Shown: piece by piece, positions 7,793 to 18,586 of the stretch
Numbering within the stretch: the first letter of the stretch is position 1
How the letters are laid out: every line of letters begins with the position of its first letter
Source: Hyphomonadaceae bacterium
GTDB taxonomy: Bacteria > Pseudomonadota > Alphaproteobacteria > Caulobacterales > Hyphomonadaceae
Direction of reading: 5' to 3'
NCBI GenBank assembly: GCA_024743315.1
Contig: JANSWU010000002.1
Location: 186,001-250,000, forward strand
Length of the DNA: 64,000 bases
The notes under the pieces: generated by a model
What the model was told of the DNA's origin: nothing
The model's database searches: none
Seen by the model: only the letters and a program-made list of their open reading frames with translations
Translations under genes and position numbers: made by a program

Positions 7793-9796
7793 TTATTCCA
7801 GTTCGCCGTTAAAGACTTTTTCGAAGAACATGGTTTCAGCCTCACGCTGGAAATCACGGTTAGATTTCTTACGGAAGCCATGGCCTTCATCCTTGGCCAG
7901 GAGGTACCAGGCCGTGCCCTCATTCTCGCGCACCGCGGCTAGAATCTGTTCGGCCTCGGACGCTGGAACGCGTGGATCGTTCAGGCCCTGAATGATGAAG
8001 ATTGGCTTGGTGATCTTGTCGGCATTGCGCAGCGGTGAAATCTCGTCAAAGAACGCCGCGATTTCGGGATCACGCTCATCGCCATATTCGGCCCGGCGCA
8101 AGTCGCGGCGATAGCCCTTCGTATTGGTCAGGAAAGTCTTGAAATCGGAAATCCCAACAATATTGACGCCAGCCGCAACGCGGTCGGCATAATCAATCAT
8201 CGAGGCCAAAACCATATAGCCCCCGTAGGAACCGCCAAACACGACAATCCGGTCCTTGTCCAAGTCGGGCTGGGTTTCGATCCAGTCGAGCAGGGCGCCA
8301 ATGTCTTCCACTGATTTCTTGCGATTCAGGCCATTGTCGAGAGAGACATAGGTTTTGCCATAACCGGATGATCCACGAACGTTCGGTACGACGACCGCCG
8401 CGCCGAGCTCGTTGACCCAGTACTGGTAGGTTGATGAGAAGGATGGTCGGGCCTGGCCTTCAGGACCGCCATGGATTGAGACAATCACCGGATGCGGGCC
8501 GTCGCCTTCCGGGCGATAGACAAAGGCCGGAATCTGCATGTCGTCATAATTTGGATAGGTGAACAGTTCCGGTTCGGCGAAGCCGCTCGTATCCATGCCG
8601 CCAACGTCTGCAGTGGTCCAGCGGGTCAGTTCTCCAGTCTTGATATTCGCAGACCAGGCATCTGCCGGACTGGTCGCGGCAGAGAAGGTAAAGCCGATCT
8701 GCTCGCCATCTGGATGGAAGGTCACGCCGCCGACAATCCCGACCGGAAGCGCCGGCCCGTCGCTGATCTCGCCGGTCGTCAGATCCAGCAGCTTGATCGT
8801 GCCGAGCCCGCCTTCGTTCAGCGTGAAGGCCACTGTGCTTTCATCTGGGGAAATGTCATAGCCTGCGACATCCCAATTAATCTCCGCGGTATAGACCGTT
8901 TCTTCCCCGGTTTCCGGATTGATCCGAACCAGGTTTTTGAAGTCAGAGCCTTTGTCTGTGGAGCTGAGCAGCGTGCCGTCTGACAAGAGCAGGGCACCAT
9001 TATACGCAACATCGTCATCCGGATTGATCTCGGTCGCTTCGCCCGTCTGAACATCGAGCACAAAAAGCTGGCTCTTGGTGATCGAGATATAGCGTTGCAC
9101 CACGAGCTGGTCGGCCTCGGGCGAAAAGTCGACGGTGAACACCGCCCCTTCGCCTTCAAACAGGACGCGGGTTGAGCTTGGGTCAGAAGGATCGCCGATC
9201 AGGATGTCATAGTCCGGATCACCATCTGTGGCCTGATACCAAGCGCCCAGCGTGCCATCATCGGACCAGACAAATGATCCGTTTCGGGTGCCCGGCTCGG
9301 TAAAGCTCTGGGTGGCACCGGTCTCCATGTCATAGAGGAAAGCCTGATAGAACTCGTCTCCGCCCGTATCCTTTGCGAACACGAAGGATTTGCCATCCGG
9401 GGCCGCGCTGGCGCCGCCAATCGGCTCTGGATAGAAGGTGATCTGCTTGCGCGCGCCGAGCGGCGTGGTCACCTGGTGGATTTGGCTGACTTCGCCGAAC
9501 CGGGTCGAGATCAGGATGCCGTCCTCGGTCCAGTCCTGAAAGCCGTGGCCGCGCACATTCTGATATTGGCGCAGGCGCTCTTTCACATCGGTTGGGATCT
9601 CCGGAATGCCCTCCATGACCAGATTGCCCACTTCCACCCGCATATTGTTATCTGCGGCGGGCTCCATAATCGCTTCAACAGAGGGGGCATCGTCGGCGGT
9701 CTCTGCCGAGAGCGTCTCAGTGACGTCAATGGAGACGCAGCCAGCGAGCGCAATTGTGAGAAGGGATGAGCTTAAGAGAAGCCGTTTTACGGTCAT
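7793..9796 (-). CDS. S9 family prolyl oligopeptidase-like peptidase, predicted lipoprotein
   Basis: Lipobox LTIALAGC; beta-propeller repeats; GGSYGGYMVLASM catalytic serine motif; C-terminal DEGHGF. Confidence 0.93.
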   Translation of the reverse strand: MTVKRLLLSSSLLTIALAGCVSIDVTETLSAETADDAPSVEAIMEPAADNNMRVEVGNLVMEGIPEIPTDVKERLRQYQNVRGHGFQDWTEDGILISTRFGEVSQIHQVTTPLGARKQITFYPEPIGGASAAPDGKSFVFAKDTGGDEFYQAFLYDMETGATQSFTEPGTRNGSFVWSDDGTLGAWYQATDGDPDYDILIGDPSDPSSTRVLFEGEGAVFTVDFSPEADQLVVQRYISITKSQLFVLDVQTGEATEINPDDDVAYNGALLLSDGTLLSSTDKGSDFKNLVRINPETGEETVYTAEINWDVAGYDISPDESTVAFTLNEGGLGTIKLLDLTTGEISDGPALPVGIVGGVTFHPDGEQIGFTFSAATSPADAWSANIKTGELTRWTTADVGGMDTSGFAEPELFTYPNYDDMQIPAFVYRPEGDGPHPVIVSIHGGPEGQARPSFSSTYQYWVNELGAAVVVPNVRGSSGYGKTYVSLDNGLNRKKSVEDIGALLDWIETQPDLDKDRIVVFGGSYGGYMVLASMIDYADRVAAGVNIVGISDFKTFLTNTKGYRRDLRRAEYGDERDPEIAAFFDEISPLRNADKITKPIFIIQGLNDPRVPASEAEQILAAVRENEGTAWYLLAKDEGHGFRKKSNRDFQREAETMFFEKVFNGELE

Positions 9797-9917
9797 AGTT
9801 GAGGTCCTTTAGTCGTTTCAGTGTTCCCCGCGCGTTTCACGCAATCTTGCGCACGCGTCTGTGTTGGATGTGTGTTAACCATGATGAGAATTGGTTTCAA
9901 CTGAAACCGATGCGGCA

Positions 9918-10286
9918 CTATTTCCCAGTCTGTGGCTCGGGTCGGGTGGCGACGAAGAGAACCCCAATCAGAATGGTGACGATCAACACGCTCAATCCGA
10001 GCACCGAAGACCTCAAAAACCAGCCACTCAACAGACAGGCAAGCGACATGCCGGTAATTGCGGCATATTTGCTCTTGCGGGAGATCTCACCGCGTTCGAC
10101 GAAATCCTGAATGATCGGGCCAATCCCTTTGCGGGCAAAGATCCAGTCACGGATTTTGGGGTGGGATTCAGCTAGGCAAAAGACGGCGACAATCCAGAAA
10201 ATCGTGGTCGGCCAAAGCGGCAGGATCAGTCCGATCGCGCCGATCGCCAGAAAGGCAAAGCCGAACAGGACCCAGATCCACCTCAT
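9918..10286 (-). CDS. YbaN/DUF454 family inner-membrane protein
   Basis: GxIGLILPLWPTTIFWIVAVFCLAESHPKIRDW...; ATGA overlap with upstream oxidoreductase stop. Confidence 0.85.
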   Translation of the reverse strand: MRWIWVLFGFAFLAIGAIGLILPLWPTTIFWIVAVFCLAESHPKIRDWIFARKGIGPIIQDFVERGEISRKSKYAAITGMSLACLLSGWFLRSSVLGLSVLIVTILIGVLFVATRPEPQTGK

Positions 10287-11470
10287 GCGACCTCCGCAGC
10301 CGCTGCGGCGCTGGCCCAGGCCCATTGGAAATTATAGCCGCCAAGCCACCCCGTGACGTCAACGCACTCGCCGATAAAGAACAAACCGGGCTGAAATTTG
10401 CTTTCCATGGTGCGGGAAGATAGGCCGTCTGTGGCGACGCCGCCAGCTGTGACCTCGGCGGTGCGCCAGCCTTCCGTACCTGCAGGCTTCAAGGTCCAGT
10501 CTTTTAAGGCTTGGCCAAATTGGTCAATCTGATGATTGGACAATTCGGCGAGACGTGTCGATTTTTCCAGCCCGAGCTCTTTTGGGAAGTAATTGGCGAA
10601 CCGGCCGGGAAAGTGTTGGCTGAGAAATTGAGACACGGGTTGTTTTGGGGTGTCCGCTTTCGCGGTTCTGATAAGGTCAATCGCATTCATCCCGGGCAAG
10701 AGATCAAAGGCGATCGCCTCGCTTTGATGCCAATAGGATGAGACTTGCAACACGGACGGACCCGACAAACCGCGATGCGTGAACAACATGTTTTCCGCAA
10801 AGCCTGGGCCACGCTCGGCGCGTGCTTCGACCGCGAGCGAAACCCCGGACATATCCGAAAACGCGTCGCGATGATCATCTGTGAAGGTCATAGGCACGAG
10901 CGCCGGACGGGGCGGGATAACCTCATGCCCGAATTGCTGGGCAAGTTCGTAGGCGAACCCCGTGGCGCCGATTTTCGGGATCGATAGCCCGCCCGTAGCG
11001 ACGATTAGACTGTCGCATGTGATTGGCCCTGCGGATGTTTGCACACGAAATGCCTCGCCTTCGCGTCGGACTTCATGGATGCTGGTGTCCAGCGCCAAGA
11101 CGCCGCCAGCCGCGGTGAGGTCTTCAATCAGCATGTCGATTACAGCGCCGCTTTTCTGATCACAGAAGAGCTGACCCAATGTCTTTTCATGCCAGGTCAA
11201 CCCATGCTCGGCCATCAGGGAGCAGAAGTCCCAGGGCGTGTAGCGCGCGAGAGCCGATTTGGCGAAATGCGGATTCTCAGACAGGAAGCATTTCGGCTCG
11301 GTTTCGAGATTGGTGAAGTTGCAGCGACCGCCGCCGGAGATGCGAATCTTTTCAGCCGGTTTCCTGGAATGATCGAGCACGCGTACCCTGCGGCCGCGCT
11401 GCGCCAGGCGACCGCCGCAGAACAATCCGGCGGCGCCACCGCCTAGAACCAAGGCATCAACGTGTTCCAA
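10283..11470 (-). CDS. NAD(P)/FAD-dependent oxidoreductase, BaiN/HI0933 family (TTG start proposed; ORF extends to 11611)
   Basis: VDALVLGGGAAGLFCGGRLAQRGRRVRVLDHSRKPAEKIRISGGGRCNFTN; C-terminal GGYNFQWAWASAAAAAE. Confidence 0.9.
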   Translation of the reverse strand: MEHVDALVLGGGAAGLFCGGRLAQRGRRVRVLDHSRKPAEKIRISGGGRCNFTNLETEPKCFLSENPHFAKSALARYTPWDFCSLMAEHGLTWHEKTLGQLFCDQKSGAVIDMLIEDLTAAGGVLALDTSIHEVRREGEAFRVQTSAGPITCDSLIVATGGLSIPKIGATGFAYELAQQFGHEVIPPRPALVPMTFTDDHRDAFSDMSGVSLAVEARAERGPGFAENMLFTHRGLSGPSVLQVSSYWHQSEAIAFDLLPGMNAIDLIRTAKADTPKQPVSQFLSQHFPGRFANYFPKELGLEKSTRLAELSNHQIDQFGQALKDWTLKPAGTEGWRTAEVTAGGVATDGLSSRTMESKFQPGLFFIGECVDVTGWLGGYNFQWAWASAAAAAEVA

Positions 11471-11579
11471 AATCCAATCCCGGGCCAAGAAAGATGGCGA
11501 AAAAGTCTTTATTCCGCCCTGTTGGCGGCAAGCCGAAGCCGTGTAAAGGATGTCGATAAAGAGAGGAAGGGACTTCACC

Positions 11580-14500
11580 ATGAGCGGTCGGACATTAGGG
11601 GTTCGCAGCATTCTGCTAAGCGCAATGGCACTTGCATTGGCGGCATGCGGAGGCGGGAATAATACCTCTGACGAGATCCCACCGCCGCCGGAAGAAGCTG
11701 AAGGCCAGGTGGTTGAGCGGTCACGCTCGGCCCAAGTCGCCGCAGATCGCCGCGAACGCGAACGTCAAAGACTGGCCCAACAAGAAGGCGACGCGCGGTT
11801 TTCCTATGTCCGATATGCCCCAGACACGAGCGACAGTTTGCCAAAAGCCTGTCTGGTTTTTTCCGAGCCGCTCGATCCGAATGCCGATTACGCCATCTAT
11901 GCCCCGATGGATGGCGATGTCGACGTCGCCTATAGCGTCAATGGTGAGCAACTTTGCCTGAACGGGCTAAGCTTTGCCGCGTCGTACACACTGACCCTGA
12001 CCGAAGGGCTGCCATCCGGAGATGGCGATGAGCTCGGCCGCGAAGAGGAAGTCCAGATCAGTTTTGAAGATCGCCCGCCTTATGTCGGGTTTAGCGGATC
12101 TGGCGTGATCCTTCCGCGTGAAGACGCCGACGGATTGGCGATCGAGACAGTCAATGTTGACCAAGTCAAAGTCAAAGTCTCGCGCGTCAATGATCGCGCG
12201 CTCGCGTTCAAGTCAGTCACCCGCGGCACTGAAAGCCAGCAAGGTCGTTACTCCTATGTCTATGGTGACGAGAATCCGAGCGACTTGTCTTCGGAAGTCT
12301 GGTCCGGTGTGATGGACGTTCAGAACCTCAAAAATGCGCCCGTCGTCACCGTTTTCCCTTTGCCGGATGTGATCGGCACGCTCGAGCCAGGTGCCTATTT
12401 CATTGAGCTTACCGATGCGATTGAGCTTGATCGTTATGAAGGCCCGCCCGCCTCGGCCAAGCGCTGGGTGATGCTGACCGATCTGGCGCTGACCGCGTAT
12501 CGCAGCCAGTCCGGCTTGGATGTCACCTTGCGCTCGCTCCAGGATGGCCGGGTCATGCCGAACACGCCGGTGCAGCTGATCGCCCGCAATAATGAAGTTC
12601 TGAGTGAAGCGGCGACCGGCGTCGATGGGCGCGTTTCCTTCAATGCAGAATTGCTCGCAGGCACCGGCAATATGGCCCCCAAATTGGTGCTCGCATCAGG
12701 CCTCAAAGGCGATACGGCCATCCTCGACTTGTCGCGAGCGCCAGTAGATCTTTCCGAGCTTGAAATCGGTGGCCGCGTGACGCCCGGAGAGGTCGATGCG
12801 TATCTCTACACTGAACGCGGGATCTATCGCCCTGGCGAGACCGTGCACATCACGGCCATGATGCGTGACCGGGCAGGGCGGGCCATTGCCGAGCGCAATG
12901 GTACACTGATCACCTATCGGCCGAATGGCATGGAAGCGTTTCGCGTGCGCTTCGCGGTAGACGAAGCGGGCGCATTGCAACGCGACATCGAGCTGCCGCG
13001 CAGCGCGTCCCGCGGCATGTGGCGCAGCGCGCTCGAAATCGACGGGCTCGGCCAGGTCGGCGCGGTGTCCTATTCGGTTGAAGATTTTGTGCCGCAGCGT
13101 ATCGCGGTTGAACTCGAAGCCGAAGATGCACCCTTCCTGCCAGGAGACGATGCGCGCGATATCGATGTCTCGGCCCGTTTCCTGTATGGCGCGCCAGGCG
13201 CGGCCCTGACCGTCAAGGCGCAGGCCCGGGTCGAAGTCGATCCGAACCCGTTTGGCTATACTGGCTTCAGCTGGGGCCCACACGATGGCAGCTTCCGTGA
13301 ACAGATTATCGATTTGGATGACCGGGTCACTGATGGCGCAGGCCAGGCGACCGTTCGGCTCGCACCTGGCAATCGCGGCCGCAATGCAGACGTGCCCTTG
13401 CGCCTGAACACAGTGGTCAACGTGCTGGAGCCCGGTGGCCGCGCCGTGGCGGAAAGCCTGCGGATCCCATACCGGCCAAAAGACCTTTATCTCGGCATCA
13501 AGCCAAGTTTTGACGGACGTTTGGGATACGAAGAAGAGGGCAATTTTGAAATTGCCGCGCTCGGCGCTGATGGCGAAGGCCAGGTTGAAGATCTGCGCTG
13601 GAAAATCCTCGAAATCAATTATCATTATGACTGGTATCGCGAGGATGGACGTTGGAAATGGCGCCGCTCTCGGACGGTCCGCACGGTCAATGAAGGCGGC
13701 CTCAGAACCCAGAATGGCGCGGCCATGATTTCGGTATCAGGCCTTGAATGGGGCGCCCACGAACTTGTCATCGAAGCTGCAAATGGCAGCACGGCCAGTC
13801 GCGCCTTCAATGTCGGCTGGGGCGGCAGCGTGTCCGATGATGGCGTCGAAGCGCCCGACCGGGTCGACGTGGTCGTCGAGGAGCAACAGATCGTTTCTGG
13901 CCGGCCGGCCGCCCTGACCATTGTCCCGCCATATGACGGTGAGGCACAGATTGTCGTGGCGACCGATCGCATCCTGTCGATCGAAACCCGACAGGTGCAG
14001 GCGTCAGGCACGTCCATCACATTGCCCGTCTCCGATGAATGGGGCGAGGGCGCTTATGTTATGGTCAATGTCTACACGCCGCGCGACCCGGTGGTGCAAT
14101 CGAAGCCGCGCCGTGCCGTGGGCGTCGGCTATGTGCCCGTCAACCTTGATACACGGACCTTCGCGGTAGAGATCGAAGCGCCTGAACTTGTGCGTCCAGG
14201 CCGGAACCAGACGGTGACCGTCTCGGTGGCCGATGGTCCGCGCGAGAAAGCCTTCGTGACGCTGGCTGCGGTCGACGAGGGTATTTTGCGTCTGACCAAA
14301 TTCTCGAGCCCGGATCCAACCAAATGGTATTTCGGCAAAAAGGCGATGGGCGTCGCGCTGTATGACGATTATGGGCGCTTGCTCGATCCCAATCTCGGCC
14401 TGCCGGCGGAAGTTCGGACCGGCGGGGACCAGCTCGGCGGTGAAGGCTTGTCGGTCGTTCCAACCCAGACCGTCGCCCTGTTCAGCGGCATTGTCGAAGT

Positions 14501-16535
14501 CGGCCGCGGCGGCGAAGCCGAAATTGAATTCCAGATCCCTGAGTTCAATGGCGAGCTGCGCCTGATGGCTGTGGCCTGGTCACAAACCGGGCTCGGCGCG
14601 TCAGATCGACCGCTCACCGTGCGCCGGGAAGCGCCGGTCGACCTGATCCTGCCACGCTTTATGGCGCCAGGAGATGAAGCCGTCGCGACCGTCAGCATCG
14701 ATAATATCGAACTCTCCGACGGCGAGTTCAGCGCAAACCTGATCGCGTCAAATCCGTTAAGCGTGTCGACGGCGGAACTGTCCAAGGTGATCCCGAGCGG
14801 TACGCGCTCCGATCAGGGCATACGCTTCAGCGCCGATGGCTCAGGCATCTCTGACCTCGCTTTGAGCGTCGCCGGGCCGGACAATTACAATATCACCCGC
14901 AATTATCAGATCGAGACCCGCTCCGCCTTCCTGCCGGTCACCAATATTGATCGCGCGCTGATGCAAGAGGACCAGACTTACGCCCCAGAGGTCAGCCTGT
15001 TTGATGGTTTTGTGCCTGGCACCGCCCGGATGACGGTGAGCTTCTCTGGCTTGCCGGTTGATCCGAATGCCTTGTACAACTCACTGGCGCGGTATCCCTA
15101 TGGCTGTACCGAACAGACCATTAGTCGGGCCCTGCCGCTGATCTACGCCGAGCAGTTGATCGAGGAAGGCGCGCGGGACAATCGTCCGGTGGCAAGGGAT
15201 CGGGTGCAGGTTGCGATCTCGCGTGTGCTGAACCGGCAAAGCGACAATGGCGCTTTCGGACTTTGGCGGGCAGGCGATGGTTATGCGTCGCCCTGGCTTG
15301 GCGCCTATACGACCGATTTCCTGTACCGCGCCAAGGAGCAGGGCTATGAAATCCCGCAAGCCGCATTGGATCGGGCCTATCAATCCTTGCGGACCATCGC
15401 CCAGGGCGATGCCTGGCGCGTTTATGGCTATCAGACCGACGTTTATGAAAGCCGCTACCATGATGACACCGAGAAGAAGCTGATGCAGCGCGCCGCGCCA
15501 TACGCACTTTATGTGCTGGCACGCGCCGGCAAGGCGGATGTGTCACGCTTGCGCTACTTGCACGATCGCGAATTGAACGAGATGCGTTCACCGCTCGCCA
15601 AAGCACATTTGGCCGCGGCGCTGTCCTATATGGGGGATCGCGCTCGCGCCTTTAGTGCCTTCAATGCGGCTGAAGAAGCGCTCGGCTATCAGAATAGTGG
15701 CGACTATTATCAAACCGCGTTGCGGGATCTTTCCGGCGTCCTCGCTCTGGCCGCTGAAACCGGCTTCAACGATCATGTCGCGCGGCTTTCTGAACAGATC
15801 GGTGAGGATACGCCCGAACCAGACCGCCTGACGACGCAGGAAAAAGCTTTCATGCTGCTGGCGGTGGGTAGCCTGGCGCAAGAGGATGGATTGCGTCTCG
15901 ATGTTGATGGCCTGGGGCGCAATAGCGACAATGACCGCCGCTATTTCGTCACCCCGGACCAGGTCGAGCGCGGCGTTAGTTTCCGCCTCCGCCGTGGCTC
16001 CAATCCTGTCTTCCGGACCGTGATGGTGACCGGTGCGCCCGAGACTGCGCCTAGTCCGGCCAGCGAGAAACTTTCTGTCAGCAAGACGATCCGAACCTTG
16101 CAAGGCGCCCGGGTCAATCTCGGCGATCTCACACAAGGCGATCAGCTTGTGGTCGCGCTAACCTTGTCTCCGCGCGAGCGCCGGAACAATCCAGTCATCC
16201 TGGAAGACCTGTTGCCAGCTGGCTTCGAGATCGAAACCGTCTTGCGTCCGGCCGACGGTCGCCGGGAATTCGGGACTGATGGGGCCTTCGCCTGGGTCGG
16301 TCAGATCGACCAGGCCGAAACCGCTGAAGCGCGTGACGATCGCTTCGTCGCCGCGATCGATGTGGTCGGTGAAGATCGCACATTGGCGTATGTGGTGCGC
16401 GCGGTCACGCCAGGCTCGTTCACAATGCCGGGGGTTGTCGCCGAGGATATGTACCGACCGGACGTGTTCGCGCGCTCGGCAGCGACTGAAATCACCATCG
16501 CGCCACAAGTCTCCGGCCCGGATGGCAGCAGATGA
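11580..16535 (+). CDS. Bacterial alpha-2-macroglobulin family lipoprotein (YfhM-like) with thioester motif
   Basis: Lipobox ALALAAC; ERGIYRPGETVHITAMMRD; YPYGCTEQTISRALP thioester motif (CTEQ at about 15105-15116); followed by pbpC. Confidence 0.93.
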   Translation: MSGRTLGVRSILLSAMALALAACGGGNNTSDEIPPPPEEAEGQVVERSRSAQVAADRRERERQRLAQQEGDARFSYVRYAPDTSDSLPKACLVFSEPLDPNADYAIYAPMDGDVDVAYSVNGEQLCLNGLSFAASYTLTLTEGLPSGDGDELGREEEVQISFEDRPPYVGFSGSGVILPREDADGLAIETVNVDQVKVKVSRVNDRALAFKSVTRGTESQQGRYSYVYGDENPSDLSSEVWSGVMDVQNLKNAPVVTVFPLPDVIGTLEPGAYFIELTDAIELDRYEGPPASAKRWVMLTDLALTAYRSQSGLDVTLRSLQDGRVMPNTPVQLIARNNEVLSEAATGVDGRVSFNAELLAGTGNMAPKLVLASGLKGDTAILDLSRAPVDLSELEIGGRVTPGEVDAYLYTERGIYRPGETVHITAMMRDRAGRAIAERNGTLITYRPNGMEAFRVRFAVDEAGALQRDIELPRSASRGMWRSALEIDGLGQVGAVSYSVEDFVPQRIAVELEAEDAPFLPGDDARDIDVSARFLYGAPGAALTVKAQARVEVDPNPFGYTGFSWGPHDGSFREQIIDLDDRVTDGAGQATVRLAPGNRGRNADVPLRLNTVVNVLEPGGRAVAESLRIPYRPKDLYLGIKPSFDGRLGYEEEGNFEIAALGADGEGQVEDLRWKILEINYHYDWYREDGRWKWRRSRTVRTVNEGGLRTQNGAAMISVSGLEWGAHELVIEAANGSTASRAFNVGWGGSVSDDGVEAPDRVDVVVEEQQIVSGRPAALTIVPPYDGEAQIVVATDRILSIETRQVQASGTSITLPVSDEWGEGAYVMVNVYTPRDPVVQSKPRRAVGVGYVPVNLDTRTFAVEIEAPELVRPGRNQTVTVSVADGPREKAFVTLAAVDEGILRLTKFSSPDPTKWYFGKKAMGVALYDDYGRLLDPNLGLPAEVRTGGDQLGGEGLSVVPTQTVALFSGIVEVGRGGEAEIEFQIPEFNGELRLMAVAWSQTGLGASDRPLTVRREAPVDLILPRFMAPGDEAVATVSIDNIELSDGEFSANLIASNPLSVSTAELSKVIPSGTRSDQGIRFSADGSGISDLALSVAGPDNYNITRNYQIETRSAFLPVTNIDRALMQEDQTYAPEVSLFDGFVPGTARMTVSFSGLPVDPNALYNSLARYPYGCTEQTISRALPLIYAEQLIEEGARDNRPVARDRVQVAISRVLNRQSDNGAFGLWRAGDGYASPWLGAYTTDFLYRAKEQGYEIPQAALDRAYQSLRTIAQGDAWRVYGYQTDVYESRYHDDTEKKLMQRAAPYALYVLARAGKADVSRLRYLHDRELNEMRSPLAKAHLAAALSYMGDRARAFSAFNAAEEALGYQNSGDYYQTALRDLSGVLALAAETGFNDHVARLSEQIGEDTPEPDRLTTQEKAFMLLAVGSLAQEDGLRLDVDGLGRNSDNDRRYFVTPDQVERGVSFRLRRGSNPVFRTVMVTGAPETAPSPASEKLSVSKTIRTLQGARVNLGDLTQGDQLVVALTLSPRERRNNPVILEDLLPAGFEIETVLRPADGRREFGTDGAFAWVGQIDQAETAEARDDRFVAAIDVVGEDRTLAYVVRAVTPGSFTMPGVVAEDMYRPDVFARSAATEITIAPQVSGPDGSR

Positions 16536-18586
16536 TCTGGCTCAAGCGGTCAGCGCTGATCCTCGCGGTCGCGCTGACCACGATTTTCGTCCTCGACAAA
16601 CTCTTCCCGCCGCCGATTGAACGCGGACGGGTGGTCTCGGTCATGATCAGCGACCGCGAGGATCGCCCCTTGCGAGCGATCCCGCTGGACAATGGCACCT
16701 GGCGGTTCGCCGCCGATCTCGATGAGATCGATCCGGTCTTCATCGAGGCCTTGCTGGAAGTTGAGGATCAACGCTTCTGGCGTCATGGCGGCACCGATTG
16801 GGTCGGCATGGCGCGCGCCGCAATTAGTTCGGCAAGCGCGGGCCGCGTGGTGTCAGGCGGGTCGACCATCACCATGCAGACGGCACGCCTGTTGGAGCCA
16901 CGACCTAACCGAACCATCGGTGCCAAGCTTATCGAGATCTGGCGCGCTCATCAAATCGAATGGCGACTGTCCAAGCGGGAAATCCTGGAGCTATATCTGA
17001 CCCTGACGCCTTATGGCGGCAACCTGGAGGGCATCCGCGCGGCGAGCTGGCGCTATTTCGGACGGGCCCCGGATCGCCTGTCCGATGACCAGATTGCGCT
17101 TCTGATTGCTCTGCCGCAATCACCCGAAGTGCGGCGACCCGATCTGCGTCCGGAGGGCGCGCGTTCAGGGCGGGACTCGATTGTCGCAAAGCTTGAACGC
17201 CTCGGCTATTTCCCCGAGCATCGCGCGGAAGAGGCGCGAGAGGCGTTTATTCCCGGACGGCGTTACGCGTTCCCGGCCCGCGCCTGGCACGCAACAGACA
17301 GTGCTGCGGGGGATCGCACGCGAGATGTTCGGTCGACTTTGGATGCGGGCTTGCAGGCCGAGCTTGAACAGATTGCGCTTCGTCATGCCAAAACTTTGGA
17401 AGATGAGGCGCAAGTCTCGATCCTGGTCGTCGATATCCCGACCCGCGCGGTGCGAGCCGCGGTGGGGTCGGCTGATCGGAACCGTTCCGGCGGCTGGCTG
17501 GATCTGACGGCACAAGCGCGCTCTCCAGGGTCAACACTGAAGCCGTTTATTTATGCGCTCGCCTTCGATGATGGTGCCGCGGCGCCATCGACCCGGATCG
17601 CTGACCTGCCGAAACGCTTTGCCTCTTACCAGCCGGAAAATTTTGACAGACTGTTCCGGGGAGATGTCCGGATCTCCGAAGCCTTGCAGCACTCGCTCAA
17701 TGTCCCGGCAGTTCTGACGCTCGACAAGATCGGACCGCAACGGTTCGCCGCTGCCCTGGCATTATCCGGTGCTTATCCTCGGATTTCCGGTGCGGCCCGA
17801 AAAGATCCGGGTTTGGCTTTAGCGCTTGGCGGTGCCGGGCTGACTGCGCAAGAGCTTGCCGTCTTGTACGCCGCGCTCGGCGATGGCGGTGTGGCCAAGC
17901 CCTTGGTTTGGGACGCGGACCTGATCGGCGCACAGCCGAGTGGATATCGCCTTATGAGTGCGGACAGTGCCGATCAGATTATCAAGATCCTCAAAGACAC
18001 ACCAGCCCCGCAAGGTCGGATGCCGGGTCGGCTGACCGCGAATGCGCCAGAGGTCGCGTTCAAGACAGGCACATCCTACGGCTATCGCGATGCCTGGGCG
18101 GCAGGCGTGACCGGAGATTACGCGATCATTGTCTGGGTCGGCCGTGCTGACGGTGCGCCTCGTCCGGGCGAGACCGGCCGAAAAGCTGCTTTGCCGCTAT
18201 TGTTTGAAGTCGCTGATCGGGCCGCACATCATCTCGGCGAGAGCGGGACATCGCTGACGCGGTTAATGAGGGAAAGAACACCTGACGCCAAAGGTGCGCT
18301 GGCCAAGTTTGATGGCGATGCCAAGCCACCAGAAATTCTGTTCCCGCCGCGCAATGCCGAGCTTTGGGCTGGCGCGGTCGACGGCAAACCAGCCCGACCC
18401 TTTGTCTTTGCCGGACGCGGGGAGGGGGCGTTGCGCTGGTATGTCGATGGTCGGCCTGTGGCCCTCGATGATGGCGGCTTGCCGAGCTGGCAACCGCGTC
18501 GAGCGGGTTTCTATCAGGTCTCCGCGGTCGACCCGGTCGGGCGCGCCAGCAGCGTCGAGATCCGTGTGCTTGGCGACGCGCAATAG
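16532..18586 (+). CDS. pbpC: Penicillin-binding protein 1C
   Basis: Glycosyltransferase EVEDQRFWRHGGTDWVGMARA...GGSTITMQTARLLEP; transpeptidase SPGSTLKPFIY, KTGTSYGYRDAWAAG; PbpC C-terminal domain. Confidence 0.95.
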   Translation: MIWLKRSALILAVALTTIFVLDKLFPPPIERGRVVSVMISDREDRPLRAIPLDNGTWRFAADLDEIDPVFIEALLEVEDQRFWRHGGTDWVGMARAAISSASAGRVVSGGSTITMQTARLLEPRPNRTIGAKLIEIWRAHQIEWRLSKREILELYLTLTPYGGNLEGIRAASWRYFGRAPDRLSDDQIALLIALPQSPEVRRPDLRPEGARSGRDSIVAKLERLGYFPEHRAEEAREAFIPGRRYAFPARAWHATDSAAGDRTRDVRSTLDAGLQAELEQIALRHAKTLEDEAQVSILVVDIPTRAVRAAVGSADRNRSGGWLDLTAQARSPGSTLKPFIYALAFDDGAAAPSTRIADLPKRFASYQPENFDRLFRGDVRISEALQHSLNVPAVLTLDKIGPQRFAAALALSGAYPRISGAARKDPGLALALGGAGLTAQELAVLYAALGDGGVAKPLVWDADLIGAQPSGYRLMSADSADQIIKILKDTPAPQGRMPGRLTANAPEVAFKTGTSYGYRDAWAAGVTGDYAIIVWVGRADGAPRPGETGRKAALPLLFEVADRAAHHLGESGTSLTRLMRERTPDAKGALAKFDGDAKPPEILFPPRNAELWAGAVDGKPARPFVFAGRGEGALRWYVDGRPVALDDGGLPSWQPRRAGFYQVSAVDPVGRASSVEIRVLGDAQ

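Noticed and set aside
9893-9908. GGTTTC-aact-GAAACC inverted repeat between ybaN-like and S9 peptidase genes
   Set aside because: Short stem without U-tract; kept only as a possible weak terminator, not called
12696-13625. 309-aa minus-strand ORF inside the alpha-2-macroglobulin gene
   Set aside because: Shadow ORF, no motifs, host gene unambiguous
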